Positions 10,059 through 18,626 of a stretch of DNA of 64,000 nucleotides are shown piece after piece. This DNA comes from Bradyrhizobium sp. LLZ17 (lineage in GTDB: Bacteria; Pseudomonadota; Alphaproteobacteria; Rhizobiales; Xanthobacteraceae). The DNA lies in assembly GCF_041200145.1 (NCBI RefSeq), contig NZ_CP165734.1:2790001-2854000 (forward strand), written 5' to 3'. The translations under genes were made by a program, and so were the position numbers. Position 1 is the first letter of the stretch, and each line of letters opens with the position of its first letter. Under the pieces are notes generated by a model, which saw only the letters and a list, made by a program, of their open reading frames with translations, searched no databases and was not told the DNA's origin.

Positions 10059-10715
10059 CTATCCAGGGCTCATCGGCGAAGTGAACGTCCACGATCTTCG
10101 AGAGTCGGAGGCAGATCCACCCGGCTTGCACCGGACGCTTCGAGCTCGATCTTGCCTCCATGAGCAGGGCGAATGCGCGCTCCTCCCCGGCGGCGTGGCC
10201 CAGGATATAGGGCAGACCGTCTGGCGCTCGCCGTCATGGCTCCGGCGAACGGGCCGGCGTTCAAGGAGCGCTTGCTTGAGCGCAAGGAAGGTTTGGCCGT
10301 GGCCTTCGCTCAGGATCTGGAACGCTCTCTTGCTGCTGCCGAGCCGGTACGCTGCGAAGTCCGGGTTGAAGGTCGCTGCTTGGGTGACCCCGACGCGCTC
10401 CATCAACACAAAACTCGTGCGGTCGACGAAGGAGAAGCTCTCCTCCCGACAATTCCTGTTGATCTCCCAAGCCGCTTCTAAATCGGCGGCCACGACAGGC
10501 TCGATCCGAACGCCGGCATCTCGTAGCCGCTCCCAGAAGTTTTCCGCAAGTTCGCCGTCAAACTGCGCCTTGAGCAGTTGCCACGTCTCGACTAGCACCA
10601 GGTCCGTCGTGAGGTGCTGGTCGATGCTCAGGAGGATCGACTTGGCGCGCTCATTCCGAGCATCCCGCTTGGCGGCCGCGGCGAACCATACCGAGCTGTC
10701 GACGAACGCACTCAT
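10059..10715 (-). CDS. PIN-domain (VapC-like) ribonuclease, with unusual C-terminal read-through
   Basis: The first ~135 residues are a PIN domain, the metal-dependent ribonuclease fold of VapC toxins. Acidic residues are D6 (FVDSSVWFA), the glutamate of LVLVETWQL, the aspartate of FSFVDRTSF and the aspartate of TFNPDFAAY, the expected four. PIN toxins usually end near FQILSE. Here the frame runs on for about 80 residues of poor composition to 10059, so the natural stop may have been lost or shifted. ATG 10715 is chosen; an upstream start at 10745 overlaps the preceding gene. It lies 5 bp after the tandem-repeat gene. If this is a toxin-antitoxin pair, that neighbour would be the antitoxin, which is untested. 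Confidence 0.75.
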   Translation of the reverse strand: MSAFVDSSVWFAAAAKRDARNERAKSILLSIDQHLTTDLVLVETWQLLKAQFDGELAENFWERLRDAGVRIEPVVAADLEAAWEINRNCREESFSFVDRTSFVLMERVGVTQAATFNPDFAAYRLGSSKRAFQILSEGHGQTFLALKQALLERRPVRRSHDGERQTVCPISWATPPGRSAHSPCSWRQDRARSVRCKPGGSASDSRRSWTFTSPMSPG

Positions 10716-10720
10716 GCGCG

Positions 10721-11218
10721 TCACTCCTGAACCGGGTACTCCCAAATCTTGCCCATTGGATCGTTATCCTCAAGCCATTTTTCCGCGGCTTTGATCGACG
10801 CAAAGAGCTTGGCCCAATCGGGGTCTCCGATCGCCCTCGACGCTGGATCGCGCGAGCAGAGCCAAACCGATCCTCGGGGCTGACCGTCTTCGACTTCGTA
10901 CTCCCAGGCTACGCCTTCACGATCGTTTTCCTTGAACCACCTCTCGGCGACGTCGGCAGATGCAAACACCTTCACCCAGCCGGGATCCTCCATCGTGCGC
11001 GGTGCGCCGGCTTCGTCGTAGTCGAGGTACAGCCATACGGTTCTGCCCTCCCGGCGGGCTTCATCGTGGCTACGGACCACCTCGTTCACCCTCTGCCGGT
11101 CGGAGCGGTCTGTTTCTGGCAGCGACATCACGGCGGCGTAGAGTTCGGCAGGAATGCTGCGCCTGTCGCCGGGAGCCTTGTGGCGCCATTCCACCCATTG
11201 ATCGAATGCATCCGACAT
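10721..11218 (-). CDS. Tandem-repeat protein between ligD and a PIN-domain gene; candidate antitoxin
   Basis: A 165-residue acidic protein of no family I recognise. An N-terminal segment of about 60 residues (MSDAFDQWVEWRHKAPG...) is followed by two diverged copies of a ~45-residue unit. Copy one contains DPGWVKVFASADVAERW and ends GVAWEYEVE. Copy two contains DPDWAKLFASIKAAEKW and ends GKIWEYPVQ. Both begin with a VWL strand. ATG 11218 has a strong AAGGAGG site 8 nt upstream; a GTG at 11227 overlaps the LigD stop but lacks a site. It sits 2-5 bp from both neighbours in a tight operon. The position before a PIN gene suggests an antitoxin, though it is larger than usual and lacks an obvious DNA-binding motif. 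Confidence 0.75.
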   Translation of the reverse strand: MSDAFDQWVEWRHKAPGDRRSIPAELYAAVMSLPETDRSDRQRVNEVVRSHDEARREGRTVWLYLDYDEAGAPRTMEDPGWVKVFASADVAERWFKENDREGVAWEYEVEDGQPRGSVWLCSRDPASRAIGDPDWAKLFASIKAAEKWLEDNDPMGKIWEYPVQE

Positions 11219-11223
11219 GTGGC

Positions 11224-13042
11224 TCACCTCCTTGGCTTAACGCGGAATGGACTCTCCATGGTGAAGGCGTCCGGCGCGATCCCGCTATCGATGCGCTTCC
11301 AGGTCACGGGCGCTGCGATGGGGAAATCTCTCGCGCGCCCGCGGGGAATAGGTGCCGATCGCCGTCGTGCCGCGGCCGTTGCGCAAATAATCGAGGAAGA
11401 TGCGGCCGCGACGTTTGGCCTGGGCGGACAGAATGTACCGATCGGGGTCACGCGCGGCAAAGGCCGAGACCAGCTGCTGCGCGATCCGGTGCGCCTTATC
11501 GTGCAGCACCGGCTGATCGAGCGGCGCCATCAGATGGATGCCCTTGCCGCCGGTGAGCTTGGGCCAGGTCTCGAAACCCTCGCGCTTCATCAGCATGCGC
11601 AGATCGAGCGCGATCTCGACGACCGCATCCCAGTCGACGCCCTCGCCGGGATCGAGGTCGATCACGATGCGGTCGGCATGCTCGAAATCCTCGACGGTCG
11701 CATTCCACGGGTGCAGCTCGACGGCCCCGATCTCGACGAGCCCAAGGAAACCATCCAGGCTGTCGACCCACAGGCGCGTTCCCTGGCCGCCCTCGCGCTT
11801 CTGAATACGGAGCTGGTGCACGGCGGCCGGAATGTCCTTTGGCAGCGGCCCCTTGTGATAGAACGTGGTGCCGTGCACGTGGCGCACCAGTTTGAGGGGG
11901 CGATGGCCGAGGTGCGGGAGGGCTTTCTTCCATACCCGGGCCCAATAGCCGGCGAGCTCCTCCTTCGATGGCACGACCGCATCCGGCAGAAGCTGGAGGA
12001 TGTTCTCTCGGGGGACGCCCAGCTTCGGGCGGCCGGCTACGGACGGGACCAGCCGCGGCGCCTTGACCTTGCGCACTGCCAGATCATCGCGAAAGCCCTT
12101 GAACACGGCTTCCCGGAGCAGGCCATTGTCGGTCAGCGCGCCATATTGGACCTCGATCTCAAGGGTCGGCTCGACCCAGGTCGCCTTCGGCTTCTTCACA
12201 GGCACATCGAGCGGAGAGGTCTTGCGGATCAACGGATCGAGCCGCTCGCGCAATTCGCGCGCCGTCGTCTCGGTGTAGCCGGTGCGGACCTTGCCGGCAT
12301 AGAGCAGCTTGCCGTTCTCGCGCCGCCCGACGTAGAGCGAGGCGACCTTGCGCGGGTGCGCGCCGAGCTTCTCCACGAACGCGACGATCGGAAAGGTCTC
12401 GCTCTTCTTGCACTTGAGCTTGACCCAGCTCTCCTGCCGCCCCGAGCGGTAGGGCTCGCCAAGCCGTTTGGCGACCAGCCCCTCCAGCCCCATCTTGCAG
12501 CCGTTTTCGAAAATCTGCTTCCCGTTCGCCTGAATCCCTTCGACATAGATGTAGGTCTCGGGTGCGCCCTTCAGAAGCCGCTGCAGCAAACGCTTCCGTT
12601 CCTCATAGACAACGCGGCGCAGGTCGTAGCCATCGAGGTAGAGGAGATCGAACGCGTGGTAGCGCACACGCTTGCTTTGCTTCGGCCCGAGCTCGCGCCT
12701 CAGCTGCTGGAAGTCCGGCAGCCCGCCACTGCCGTACACCACGGCCTCGCCGTCGATGATGGCGCTGCTTGCTTTGAGCTTGCCCGCGTTCGCGGCGATG
12801 GACGAGAACTGTTCGCTCCAATCGAGGCCCGTGCGCGAATAGACTTTGGTGTCGCTGTCGTGCAAATGGAGTTGCGCGCGATAGCCATCGGCCTTGATTT
12901 CGTAGACCCAGTCGTCGCCCTGCGGCGGATGGATCCGGAGCGTGGGGTCGCAGGGCTCGATGAATCCTGGAATCGGAGCTTCGCGGGCGCCGGCCACGCG
13001 CGATACTCCCGAACGAGACTGACGCAACGCCACGGCACACAT
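11224..13042 (-). CDS. ligD: LigD: ATP-dependent DNA ligase with polymerase domain for end joining (C-terminal frameshift)
   Basis: LigD repairs double-strand breaks by non-homologous end joining together with Ku (no ku gene is in the window). The ligase domain comes first: adenylated lysine K50 in YEIKADGYR, then DGEAVV, and GLVAKRL with its lysine. The primase/polymerase domain follows, with RIVIDLDPG and GGKGIHLMAPL. There is no 3'-phosphoesterase domain. Near the end an extra C in the run at 11320-11323 (plus-strand GGGG) shifts the frame, giving a stop at 11285. Removing it restores the expected ending (FPIAAPVTW... to TGA at 11224). The start may be ATG 13042, or GTG 12997, which has a better ribosome site. 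Confidence 0.9.
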
Positions 13043-13050
13043 GACGATTC

Positions 13051-13074
13051 AACGCGGTCGGCCCGATTCGTTCC
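13051..13074 (-). promoter_or_regulatory. Probable EcfG promoter of ligD (15-bp spacer)
   Basis: On the minus strand GGAAC (13074-13070) and CGTT (13054-13051) are 15 bp apart, one shorter than the common 16-17 spacing. It lies just before the first ATG of ligD, which favours the downstream GTG at 12997 as the true start. The position next to an oppositely directed EcfG-like site makes a stress-controlled divergent promoter plausible. Confidence 0.5.
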
Positions 13075-13146
13075 GCGCAGAGCCGGACAGGGCCACCGCC
13101 TTCGGTCTAAGGCGACGGCGATGCTGCAGCTGCTCGCGCGAGCGCC

Positions 13147-13172
13147 GGAAGTGCAAGCTTTCTTCCCGCGTT
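13147..13172 (+). promoter_or_regulatory. EcfG-like promoter of the DUF3606 gene (one mismatch)
   Basis: GGAAG (13147-13151) and CGTT (13169-13172) have a 17-bp spacer; the only departure from consensus is the last base of the -35 element. The start codon is 20 bp downstream with a GAGGAGG ribosome site between. Confidence 0.45.
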
Positions 13173-13191
13173 GCCGAAGCGAGGAGGACCA

Positions 13192-13378
13192 ATGATGGCC
13201 AAGGCAAAGAAACAGACAAGTCGTGGACGCAAGCAGGATCGCGCCCGGGTCGCGGGCGGACAAGACTACGAAGTGCGCTACGAAGCTGCCAAAACCGGGC
13301 GATCGAAGGCGGCATTGAACAAAGCCGTCAAGGGTCGGCAGCAGCCGCAAGAAGGTCGAGCGGCGGCTCGGGCGTTGA
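13192..13378 (+). CDS. DUF3606-family small basic protein (frameshifted)
   Basis: A small lysine- and arginine-rich protein opening MMAKAKKQTSRGRKQD with DYEVRYEAAKTG, matching the DUF3606 family found in rhizobial stress regulons (function unknown). As written, the frame continues to 13428 with poor composition. Skipping one base in aaggg at about 13331-13334 gives the expected family ending VGSSRKKVERRLGR and a stop at 13376-13378. Two missing bases would do the same. A strong GAGGAGG site precedes two adjacent ATG codons (13192 and 13195). It diverges from ligD, and both have EcfG-like promoters. Confidence 0.75.
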
Positions 13379-13787
13379 CCCGCCGGCCAGTTCCAAAACA
13401 AAACCGGCCCGGCGGCAACGGCCGCTAAGCCGGGTCTGTCCTTCCAGGGCTGTACTGTTCGACCCGCAATGTCACGAGCCGCTCTCCGAGCCAGCTCCCC
13501 GCTCCGCGCTCATCGTTTGGCGCAGGCGCTCGGCGGCGAGGACGTCCTACGACCGCGGCCAAGCACCGCGGGCGAGCGACTTCGAGCCGTGCCAGCCCGG
13601 CAGTGATCGATTTCTGCCGCTCGCAGCCACCGGGTTCGGCGGCAAGCTTCATCGCCGCGACTGCCTCAGGCTCGGGCGGTCCGACTCAATACTCCATGTC
13701 CATGCTGCGGAAAGATCCGCGATCGTAGCAATCACGCGTGATGCGACCGAAAGAATCCGGAGTCCGGACACCCAGGCTGTTCACTCC
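13379..13787. other. Intergenic, no gene supported
   Basis: This lies between the DUF3606 gene and the stop of the SDR gene. A minus-strand frame at 13425-13652 is open but arginine-rich without motifs. I see no terminator or RNA. Confidence 0.35.
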
Positions 13788-14561
13788 TTACGCCGATGGA
13801 AGGGAAACGGCCGTCATCGCGCTCAGCCTTGCGAGGAGCTGATCCTGGAATTCGGGATCGACGGCCTCGCTCGCCGGCTGCTCGTGCCACATGTGATGCC
13901 AGTAGCGGCCGCTGACCTTTGCTGCCGGCTCGTCGCTTACGGCCAGCCATGCCTGGGTCCGTTGGCCGGTGTCGAGATCGACCGGTGCACCCGCGCCGCC
14001 CATTCGCGTGCGCACCCAGCCGGGATCGACCGCATTGCTGAGCACCTGTGGCCAGCGTCGCGCCACTGCGAATGCCAGCGCCACCACCTGCAGCTTGCTT
14101 TCGGCATAGGCCTTTGCCGGATCCCAACTCCGCCTTGTCCAGTCGATGTCGTTGAGCGAGCCCTCCCCGCCGCGATGCAGGCCGCTGCTGAGGTACACCA
14201 GCCGCCCGGGCCGTTCTATCAGGGCCGTGAGGATGTACGGCGCAAGCGTGTTGACCGCGAGGACGCCGGCGTGACCCTCGGGCGTCGCGCCGCGGCTGGC
14301 TTCAGTGTAGACGCCCGCATTGTGAATGATCGCATCCATGCACCCGATCGCGTTGACCTGGTCCGCGACGCTCCTTGTCTCAACGGCGCTGCGGAAGTCG
14401 CCAACCACGATCTCTGCGGCCCGCGATGCGAGCTCGCCGATGGTCGCTGCGCGATCCGCCGATCGAGCGTGCAGCACGACGCGATGACCGGCCTCGATGA
14501 GCGACTGAGCCGCCGCGCGGCCGAGCCCCTCCGTGCTTCCGGTGATGAAGACTATCGCCAT
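13788..14561 (-). CDS. Short-chain dehydrogenase/reductase
   Basis: A cytosolic NAD(P)-dependent oxidoreductase of about 257 residues. It begins MAIVFITGSTEGLGRAAA, the TGxxxGxG cofactor motif, with HNAG for the NNAG motif. The active-site serine lies in VYLSSGLHRGG and the tyrosine/lysine pair in AYAESKLQ. The acidic GDF replaces the usual DV strand. The start at 14561 follows the fold; the frame is open to 14654, but that part is alanine/glutamate-rich and unlike a family N-terminus. It resembles the retinol-dehydrogenase-like/WWOX-type subgroup; substrate unknown. Confidence 0.85.
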   Translation of the reverse strand: MAIVFITGSTEGLGRAAAQSLIEAGHRVVLHARSADRAATIGELASRAAEIVVGDFRSAVETRSVADQVNAIGCMDAIIHNAGVYTEASRGATPEGHAGVLAVNTLAPYILTALIERPGRLVYLSSGLHRGGEGSLNDIDWTRRSWDPAKAYAESKLQVVALAFAVARRWPQVLSNAVDPGWVRTRMGGAGAPVDLDTGQRTQAWLAVSDEPAAKVSGRYWHHMWHEQPASEAVDPEFQDQLLARLSAMTAVSLPSA

Positions 14562-14718
14562 CGCTGCCCTTCGGACGCTTAGCTTTGACGGCGCAGCCGC
14601 GCCTTCGGCGGCCCCCTCCTCCGCGGCACCTGCTCCCAACGCCGCCGCGGCCATGGGCGGTCAATGTCGTGGTGCGTGCCGCTAAGGCGGCGCGCGCCAC
14701 AGGGTCCTCGCGGCAAAC

Positions 14719-15828
14719 TCACGGTTGCGCTGCCAGCCGCACGCCGTCTGGCCCAATCAGACCGGGGTATGGCGCTTTGAATTTGTAGATGGTTCCGCTC
14801 ACGGCACCTTCCATGTAGATGTACTGGTTGTTTTCGCCGCCGAAGGCAAAGTTCGTGGCCGACGAATCACCATTTGGGAGTGGGACATAGCCGATGATGA
14901 AGCCCCGCGGATCATACTCGATGAGTCCGCCTATGCCGCACGCGGCCCACAGGTTGCCATGTACGTCGTAGTGGATGCCGTCGGGTCCACCGTTGCCCGG
15001 ATTGTAGCTCCCGGCCGTCGCGAAGAAGAACGTCGTGTGCGACGGGTCCTTGGCGCACTGGGAGCACGCCGGATTCGGCCCTCCCAGGAATGAATAGTAT
15101 AGCATCCGGTTGCTGGCGTAGTCGGCAACGGCCAGCGTGCCGTCGTCCGGCGAAACCGCTATGCCATTGGGAAAACTACCGGTGGAGATGATGCGCCGGA
15201 GAATGCCGTCTTTCGAGTATTGATAGACTGCACCGGTCCGATCGGCCGCATCGGGTCCGGGTCCTGTCCCCCAGGGATCGGTGAAATACAGGTTGCCCTC
15301 GGCGTCGAAGTCGAGATCATTCGGACCCTTGAACAATTCGTTATGGAACGTCGAAACGAGGGAGCTAAGTTGCTTCGTGTCCGGATCATAGATCAGGACG
15401 CCGAGGTGACGGGTCGTGACATAAAGCTTGCCGTCGTGCCAACGCGTGCCCTGCGGTTCGCAGGCGGGACCGAGATCTCCTTTCGGATTACAGTTGAACA
15501 CCGGGACCAGCTTCGCGTCGGGAGTGAGATAGGACACCCAGCCGCTGCCGATCGCGACGAACCAGAAATTACCTGCCTTGTCGAAGGCCCCGCCCTCAAG
15601 AAACTTGCCCTGCGGCTGATCATGGATATCCGCGAACAGGGTGACCGGCCCGATGCCAGGGGGCGGGGGCGGCACACCCCAGGGCTGCACCTGCTCGGGA
15701 GATGGTGGACCGGCCAGCGGGGGTGCGGGGACCGACTGGGCCTGCGCCCATGCGGTACGGACGGGCGCGGCCGCGCCACAGAACACAAGCGAAAACGCAC
15801 AGACGGCACTTGCCAACTTCCTCGTCAT
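14719..15828 (-). CDS. Secreted SMP-30/gluconolactonase-like beta-propeller protein
   Basis: This 369-residue protein has a Sec signal (about residues 1-28, cleavage near AWAQA) and a proline-rich linker, then a six-bladed propeller of the SMP-30/gluconolactonase/LRE type. Matching strands include GPNDLDFDAEGNLYFTDP, FPNGIAVSPDDGTLAVAD and GPDGIHYDVHGNLWAACG, the conserved metal/lactone-site loops of the family. A periplasmic sugar-lactone hydrolase would fit the oxidative sugar metabolism elsewhere in the window, but some relatives are not lactonases. It is followed on the same strand by the SDR gene 157 bp away. Confidence 0.85.
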   Translation of the reverse strand: MTRKLASAVCAFSLVFCGAAAPVRTAWAQAQSVPAPPLAGPPSPEQVQPWGVPPPPPGIGPVTLFADIHDQPQGKFLEGGAFDKAGNFWFVAIGSGWVSYLTPDAKLVPVFNCNPKGDLGPACEPQGTRWHDGKLYVTTRHLGVLIYDPDTKQLSSLVSTFHNELFKGPNDLDFDAEGNLYFTDPWGTGPGPDAADRTGAVYQYSKDGILRRIISTGSFPNGIAVSPDDGTLAVADYASNRMLYYSFLGGPNPACSQCAKDPSHTTFFFATAGSYNPGNGGPDGIHYDVHGNLWAACGIGGLIEYDPRGFIIGYVPLPNGDSSATNFAFGGENNQYIYMEGAVSGTIYKFKAPYPGLIGPDGVRLAAQP

Positions 15829-16782
15829 GACGGTTTCCTCCGACCTCGTTTTTGCCCAGCCCTTCCCTTGGAGTACCGCGGAAGCATCAGTTCAAAACGT
15901 GGCGCGAACATGAGCGCAACGGCGACTGCATCTCTATGAACGCAGACCAGCCGGGCCCGTGACGCATCATCGGTGGTCCGCATTTTGCTGTGGCGCTGCA
16001 ATAGTGACTTAGGCAAGCATGGCCGCACCGGTGCTCGCAAGTTCGCGTCGAACGAATTATCTAAGTTGACGCGAGGGTTAGAACGCATAGGAAAGCGACA
16101 ACACGATCCCGCAGGTTGGCGCAGCAAGTACCGACTGAAAGCCAATCGCAATGCTGGTCTCCGAGATCCGGAAAGCGATGACAAAGGGGAGGAAAAACGA
16201 AGGCGTCGGAAGCGAACGGGCCGCAGGGAGAGCCAGGCGCCGACCCGATCACCACAAGGTCCATCACCCCAGCAACACCTACATGGATCAGCACGGCAGC
16301 AAGCGCTGGCCTGCGATCGAGCCGGCGCGTGGTCAGTCGGCCCGACGCCACGTTGGGAGAGCCGCGCGGACGTGAAGCATGGACATGAAAGAAGCCTCGG
16401 CAATGACGGAAGGGTCCGGTCTCACCGACGAGCAGGACGGCGCCGAGCAGGGCTCCGATGCGCCAGCGTCCGCTCGAGTCGGCTTTCAAACGGGTTGGCG
16501 ATCCGCTGGGCCGAGCGGCTACGCACCGCGACGGTGAACACTGCTTTACAGTCTCTGTTCGCGACATCTACTCGGAGCCCGGGTTGCGCGGCGGCCGCAA
16601 CGCAAGCTTCTTCGAAGGTCGGCAGCGCCGCCACCGACGTCCAGGGGCGCAATGTTCACGAACCCCGAGTTGGACGTGTCGGAAGCGGCCGGTAAGCAAG
16701 TGTGCGCGGCATAAGCGATCGTCACGGCGACTCCCATTGAGCGCCCCGGACCATTGACCCCCCTCAGCTCGGTTGGGTTCTT
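15829..16782. other. About 950 bp with probable decayed coding DNA
   Basis: No intact gene. On the minus strand, protein-like stretches appear in two frames: hydrophobic HVGVAGVMDLVVIG (around 16230-16270), and a segment ending GIVLSLSYAF with stop near 16073. The second is open only after an in-frame TGA. This pattern suggests the remains of a membrane or envelope protein. I cannot name a family. Confidence 0.3.
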
Positions 16783-17146
16783 TCACGATTTAAACCAAAG
16801 CTCCACCGAGACGATCGATATACCCGCAAGGCCGGCGTAGCCGATTAGCCACCAGGCGTGGCCTATGCCGGAGGTCCGCTGTCTCTCGCTACTCGGGGGT
16901 CCCTCGGACCTCATGCGCGGCAGCTAGTCGCACTTGTGCTGTACTGTCCGGATTTCCAGCGGCCTCGTCGTCGGTCCCGAGAGGAGCGGCGGCGGGGTCA
17001 GTAACGTCCACCCTACTGCCGGCCTGCCCTTGGTCGATGGCGATCCGGAGCTGCGACGTGGTCTCAATGGGCACGTCCGGGTCGAGCCTGTAGCCGGGTT
17101 CCGGGGAGGACTCTGATGGGCGGCTGTTTTGAACGGGGTCAGTCAT
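16783..17146 (-). CDS. Tail-anchored small membrane protein (frameshifted)
   Basis: From ATG 17146 the product begins MTDPVQNSRPSESSPEPG, a soluble, acidic, proline-rich region of about 85 residues. As written it stops at 16889. Removing one base from the C5 run (plus-strand G 16895-16899) continues it into SSERQRTSGIG and a single hydrophobic segment (HAWWLIGYAGLAGISIVSV) ending WFKS at 16783. The corrected protein of about 120 residues has a cytoplasmic head and C-terminal anchor, and the coherence of the corrected product supports the correction. Function unknown. Confidence 0.55.
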
Positions 17147-17422
17147 TCCCGACAACGGCCAGATAATAGATATGTTTCTCTTGCTAGATCGTACAAAAAC
17201 GCTCTCTTCGCGGGCCTGACGCGCCAACGCCTCGGCGTCATCAGTGGGCCAATCGCGTCACCTCGCGTGTCCACGTCCGAGAGCCGCTTAGCAGCGACCG
17301 CTGGCTGATCTGTTCGCAGACGAAAGTCAGCCCGAAGGCGTACAGGCGGAAGCATTTCCGTGTGCGCCTTCTTAGAAAAAACCCTAAGCTGTCACATCCT
17401 CTATTTCCGCGGAGCGGCGTCA

Positions 17423-17788
17423 ATGCATATTGCGCGACTTGTTGGAGTACCGAGCTTGATGCTCACGCTCTGCACCTCAGGGGTCGCCAACGCCCTGGAG
17501 TGCCCAGTATATCACCGAACAGGCAATTCGAGCGCCATTCAGGAGACCAAGGCGCGCACCAGAAGCTTCACGGCGCTGCTCGCTGCTCGCGGCGAGTTAG
17601 CCGTTCCCAGCATCATAGAGAGCGTTCGGACCGCCCACCCCGGGGCGTCCGCCGCCGAGGTGACGAACTTCCTAACTACGATCTATTGTCCTCTGATACT
17701 GAAAGACGCGACGTTGTCCGACGCAGAGAAGCGAGCCCATCTCAAGTCCTTCTCCGCCGACGTCTTCAAGAAGGTCCCGCCCACGTAG
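17423..17788 (+). CDS. Small secreted protein of unknown function
   Basis: A 121-residue protein beginning MHIARLVGVPSLML with a Sec signal cleaved near ANALE. The mature part has two cysteines (ECPVYH and TIYCPLIL) that could form a disulfide, and a helical region RAHLKSFSADVFKKV at the end. The frame is open further upstream (17360), but the internal ATG starts the signal peptide. No family is recognised. A quinoprotein remnant lies 56 bp downstream. Confidence 0.6.
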   Translation: MHIARLVGVPSLMLTLCTSGVANALECPVYHRTGNSSAIQETKARTRSFTALLAARGELAVPSIIESVRTAHPGASAAEVTNFLTTIYCPLILKDATLSDAEKRAHLKSFSADVFKKVPPT

Positions 17789-17843
17789 CGCCATCCGAAG
17801 CGGACTGCCTAAAGCGAGGGCGCTAGGCGGCGTTGAGCCGCCT

Positions 17844-18227
17844 ATGCCGTGCTGGAATCCTCCTTATGGCACGATCGCTGCCTATGACCTGAAAACGGGT
17901 AAGCGTCTTTGGAACGAGCCTTTCGGTGAAGTGCAGAAATACGGCTTCTACATGCCAAAATCCTGGGGCTCGGTGACCATCGGAGCACCCGCGATTACTC
18001 AATCAGGTTTGATCTTCATAGGCGCTTCGATGAACTCGCGGGTTCGCGCACTTGACCTCAAATCGGGTACGGAATTGTGGAGCAAGCTCGTCGATGCTCC
18101 AGCGGTCGCCATGCCAGCCATCTATGACTACAAAGGAAAGGAATACGTCACCTTCGTGGTGGGCGGCAATTCGATCCTTTTGCCCAAGGTGAGTGACCAA
18201 GTGGTCTCTTTTGCTTTGCCGGGCTGA
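17844..18227 (+). pseudogene. C-terminal remnant of a PQQ-dependent glucose dehydrogenase
   Basis: The ~127 residues match the last part of membrane-bound quinoprotein glucose dehydrogenase: PCWNPPYGTIAAYDLKTGK, GAPAITQSGLIFIGASMN, RALDLKSGTELW, and the closing GKEYVTFVVGG...VVSFALPG. A full enzyme has about 700-800 residues with membrane helices and most of the propeller. All of that is missing, and the DNA just upstream encodes an unrelated secreted protein. This is a deletion remnant. It suggests the lineage once had periplasmic PQQ glucose oxidation, a job that flavin GMC dehydrogenases in this window could now do. Confidence 0.8.
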
Positions 18228-18247
18228 GAAAAACAAAGAACTGCCAA

Positions 18248-18500
18248 TCAGCGCGGCGGATTCATGAGCTCCGTGCCCGATGCATCAGAGTCCCTGGGTG
18301 CACCTAGTTCTATGCCGGCGCTGGCGAGTTCGTGAAAGATCCACGCCAGAACGCTGGTCGAATTCTTGACCTCGCCGAAAGCCCGGCGCTGCGAGGGAGC
18401 GTAAAGGCGACGTATCGGGCCGCCCTCTCGACCATGGTTTGTGTGCGGTCCCGTACCGCTTGCTGATCGTTCTGCAGATGAGGGCCGGAACATCAGGTCG
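18248..18500 (-). pseudogene. Possible remnant of a mechanosensitive-channel-like C-terminus
   Basis: The end of a minus-strand frame (VKNSTSVLAWIFHELASAGIELGAP, given here only as the motif region ending at 18248) resembles the C-terminal domain of MscS-type channels, where a short helix precedes a GIEIPxPQ motif. Upstream residues in the frame include VGAYVNDRLDL, also reminiscent of that domain, but the rest has no channel features. If related, it is a decayed end of a gene. A chance frame is quite possible. Confidence 0.25.
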
Positions 18501-18626
18501 AGACGGTCATTTACATAGGCACCGACATCGGAAACGGAAATTAAACGCCTGGGCCTGGCGCTATTTCGCTCCGAACCTTCTGGAATTGCGTGGCGCTCGT
18601 TTGATAACCTCGTCGAGCAGCAAGTC

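Noticed and set aside
11066..13195. A 709-codon open frame on the plus strand opposite ligD
   Set aside because: It is the antisense of the LigD reading frame. The translation is arginine/leucine-rich with no domain, while the minus strand shows all ligase and polymerase motifs.
13041..14582. A 513-codon plus-strand frame over the DUF3606 and SDR genes
   Set aside because: Crosses two better-supported genes and has no motif; typical GC-rich shadow.
17154..17178. GAAAC-N16-CGTT on the minus strand before the tail-anchored gene as an EcfG promoter
   Set aside because: The -35 element departs from GGAAC and the start codon would lie almost at the transcript start.
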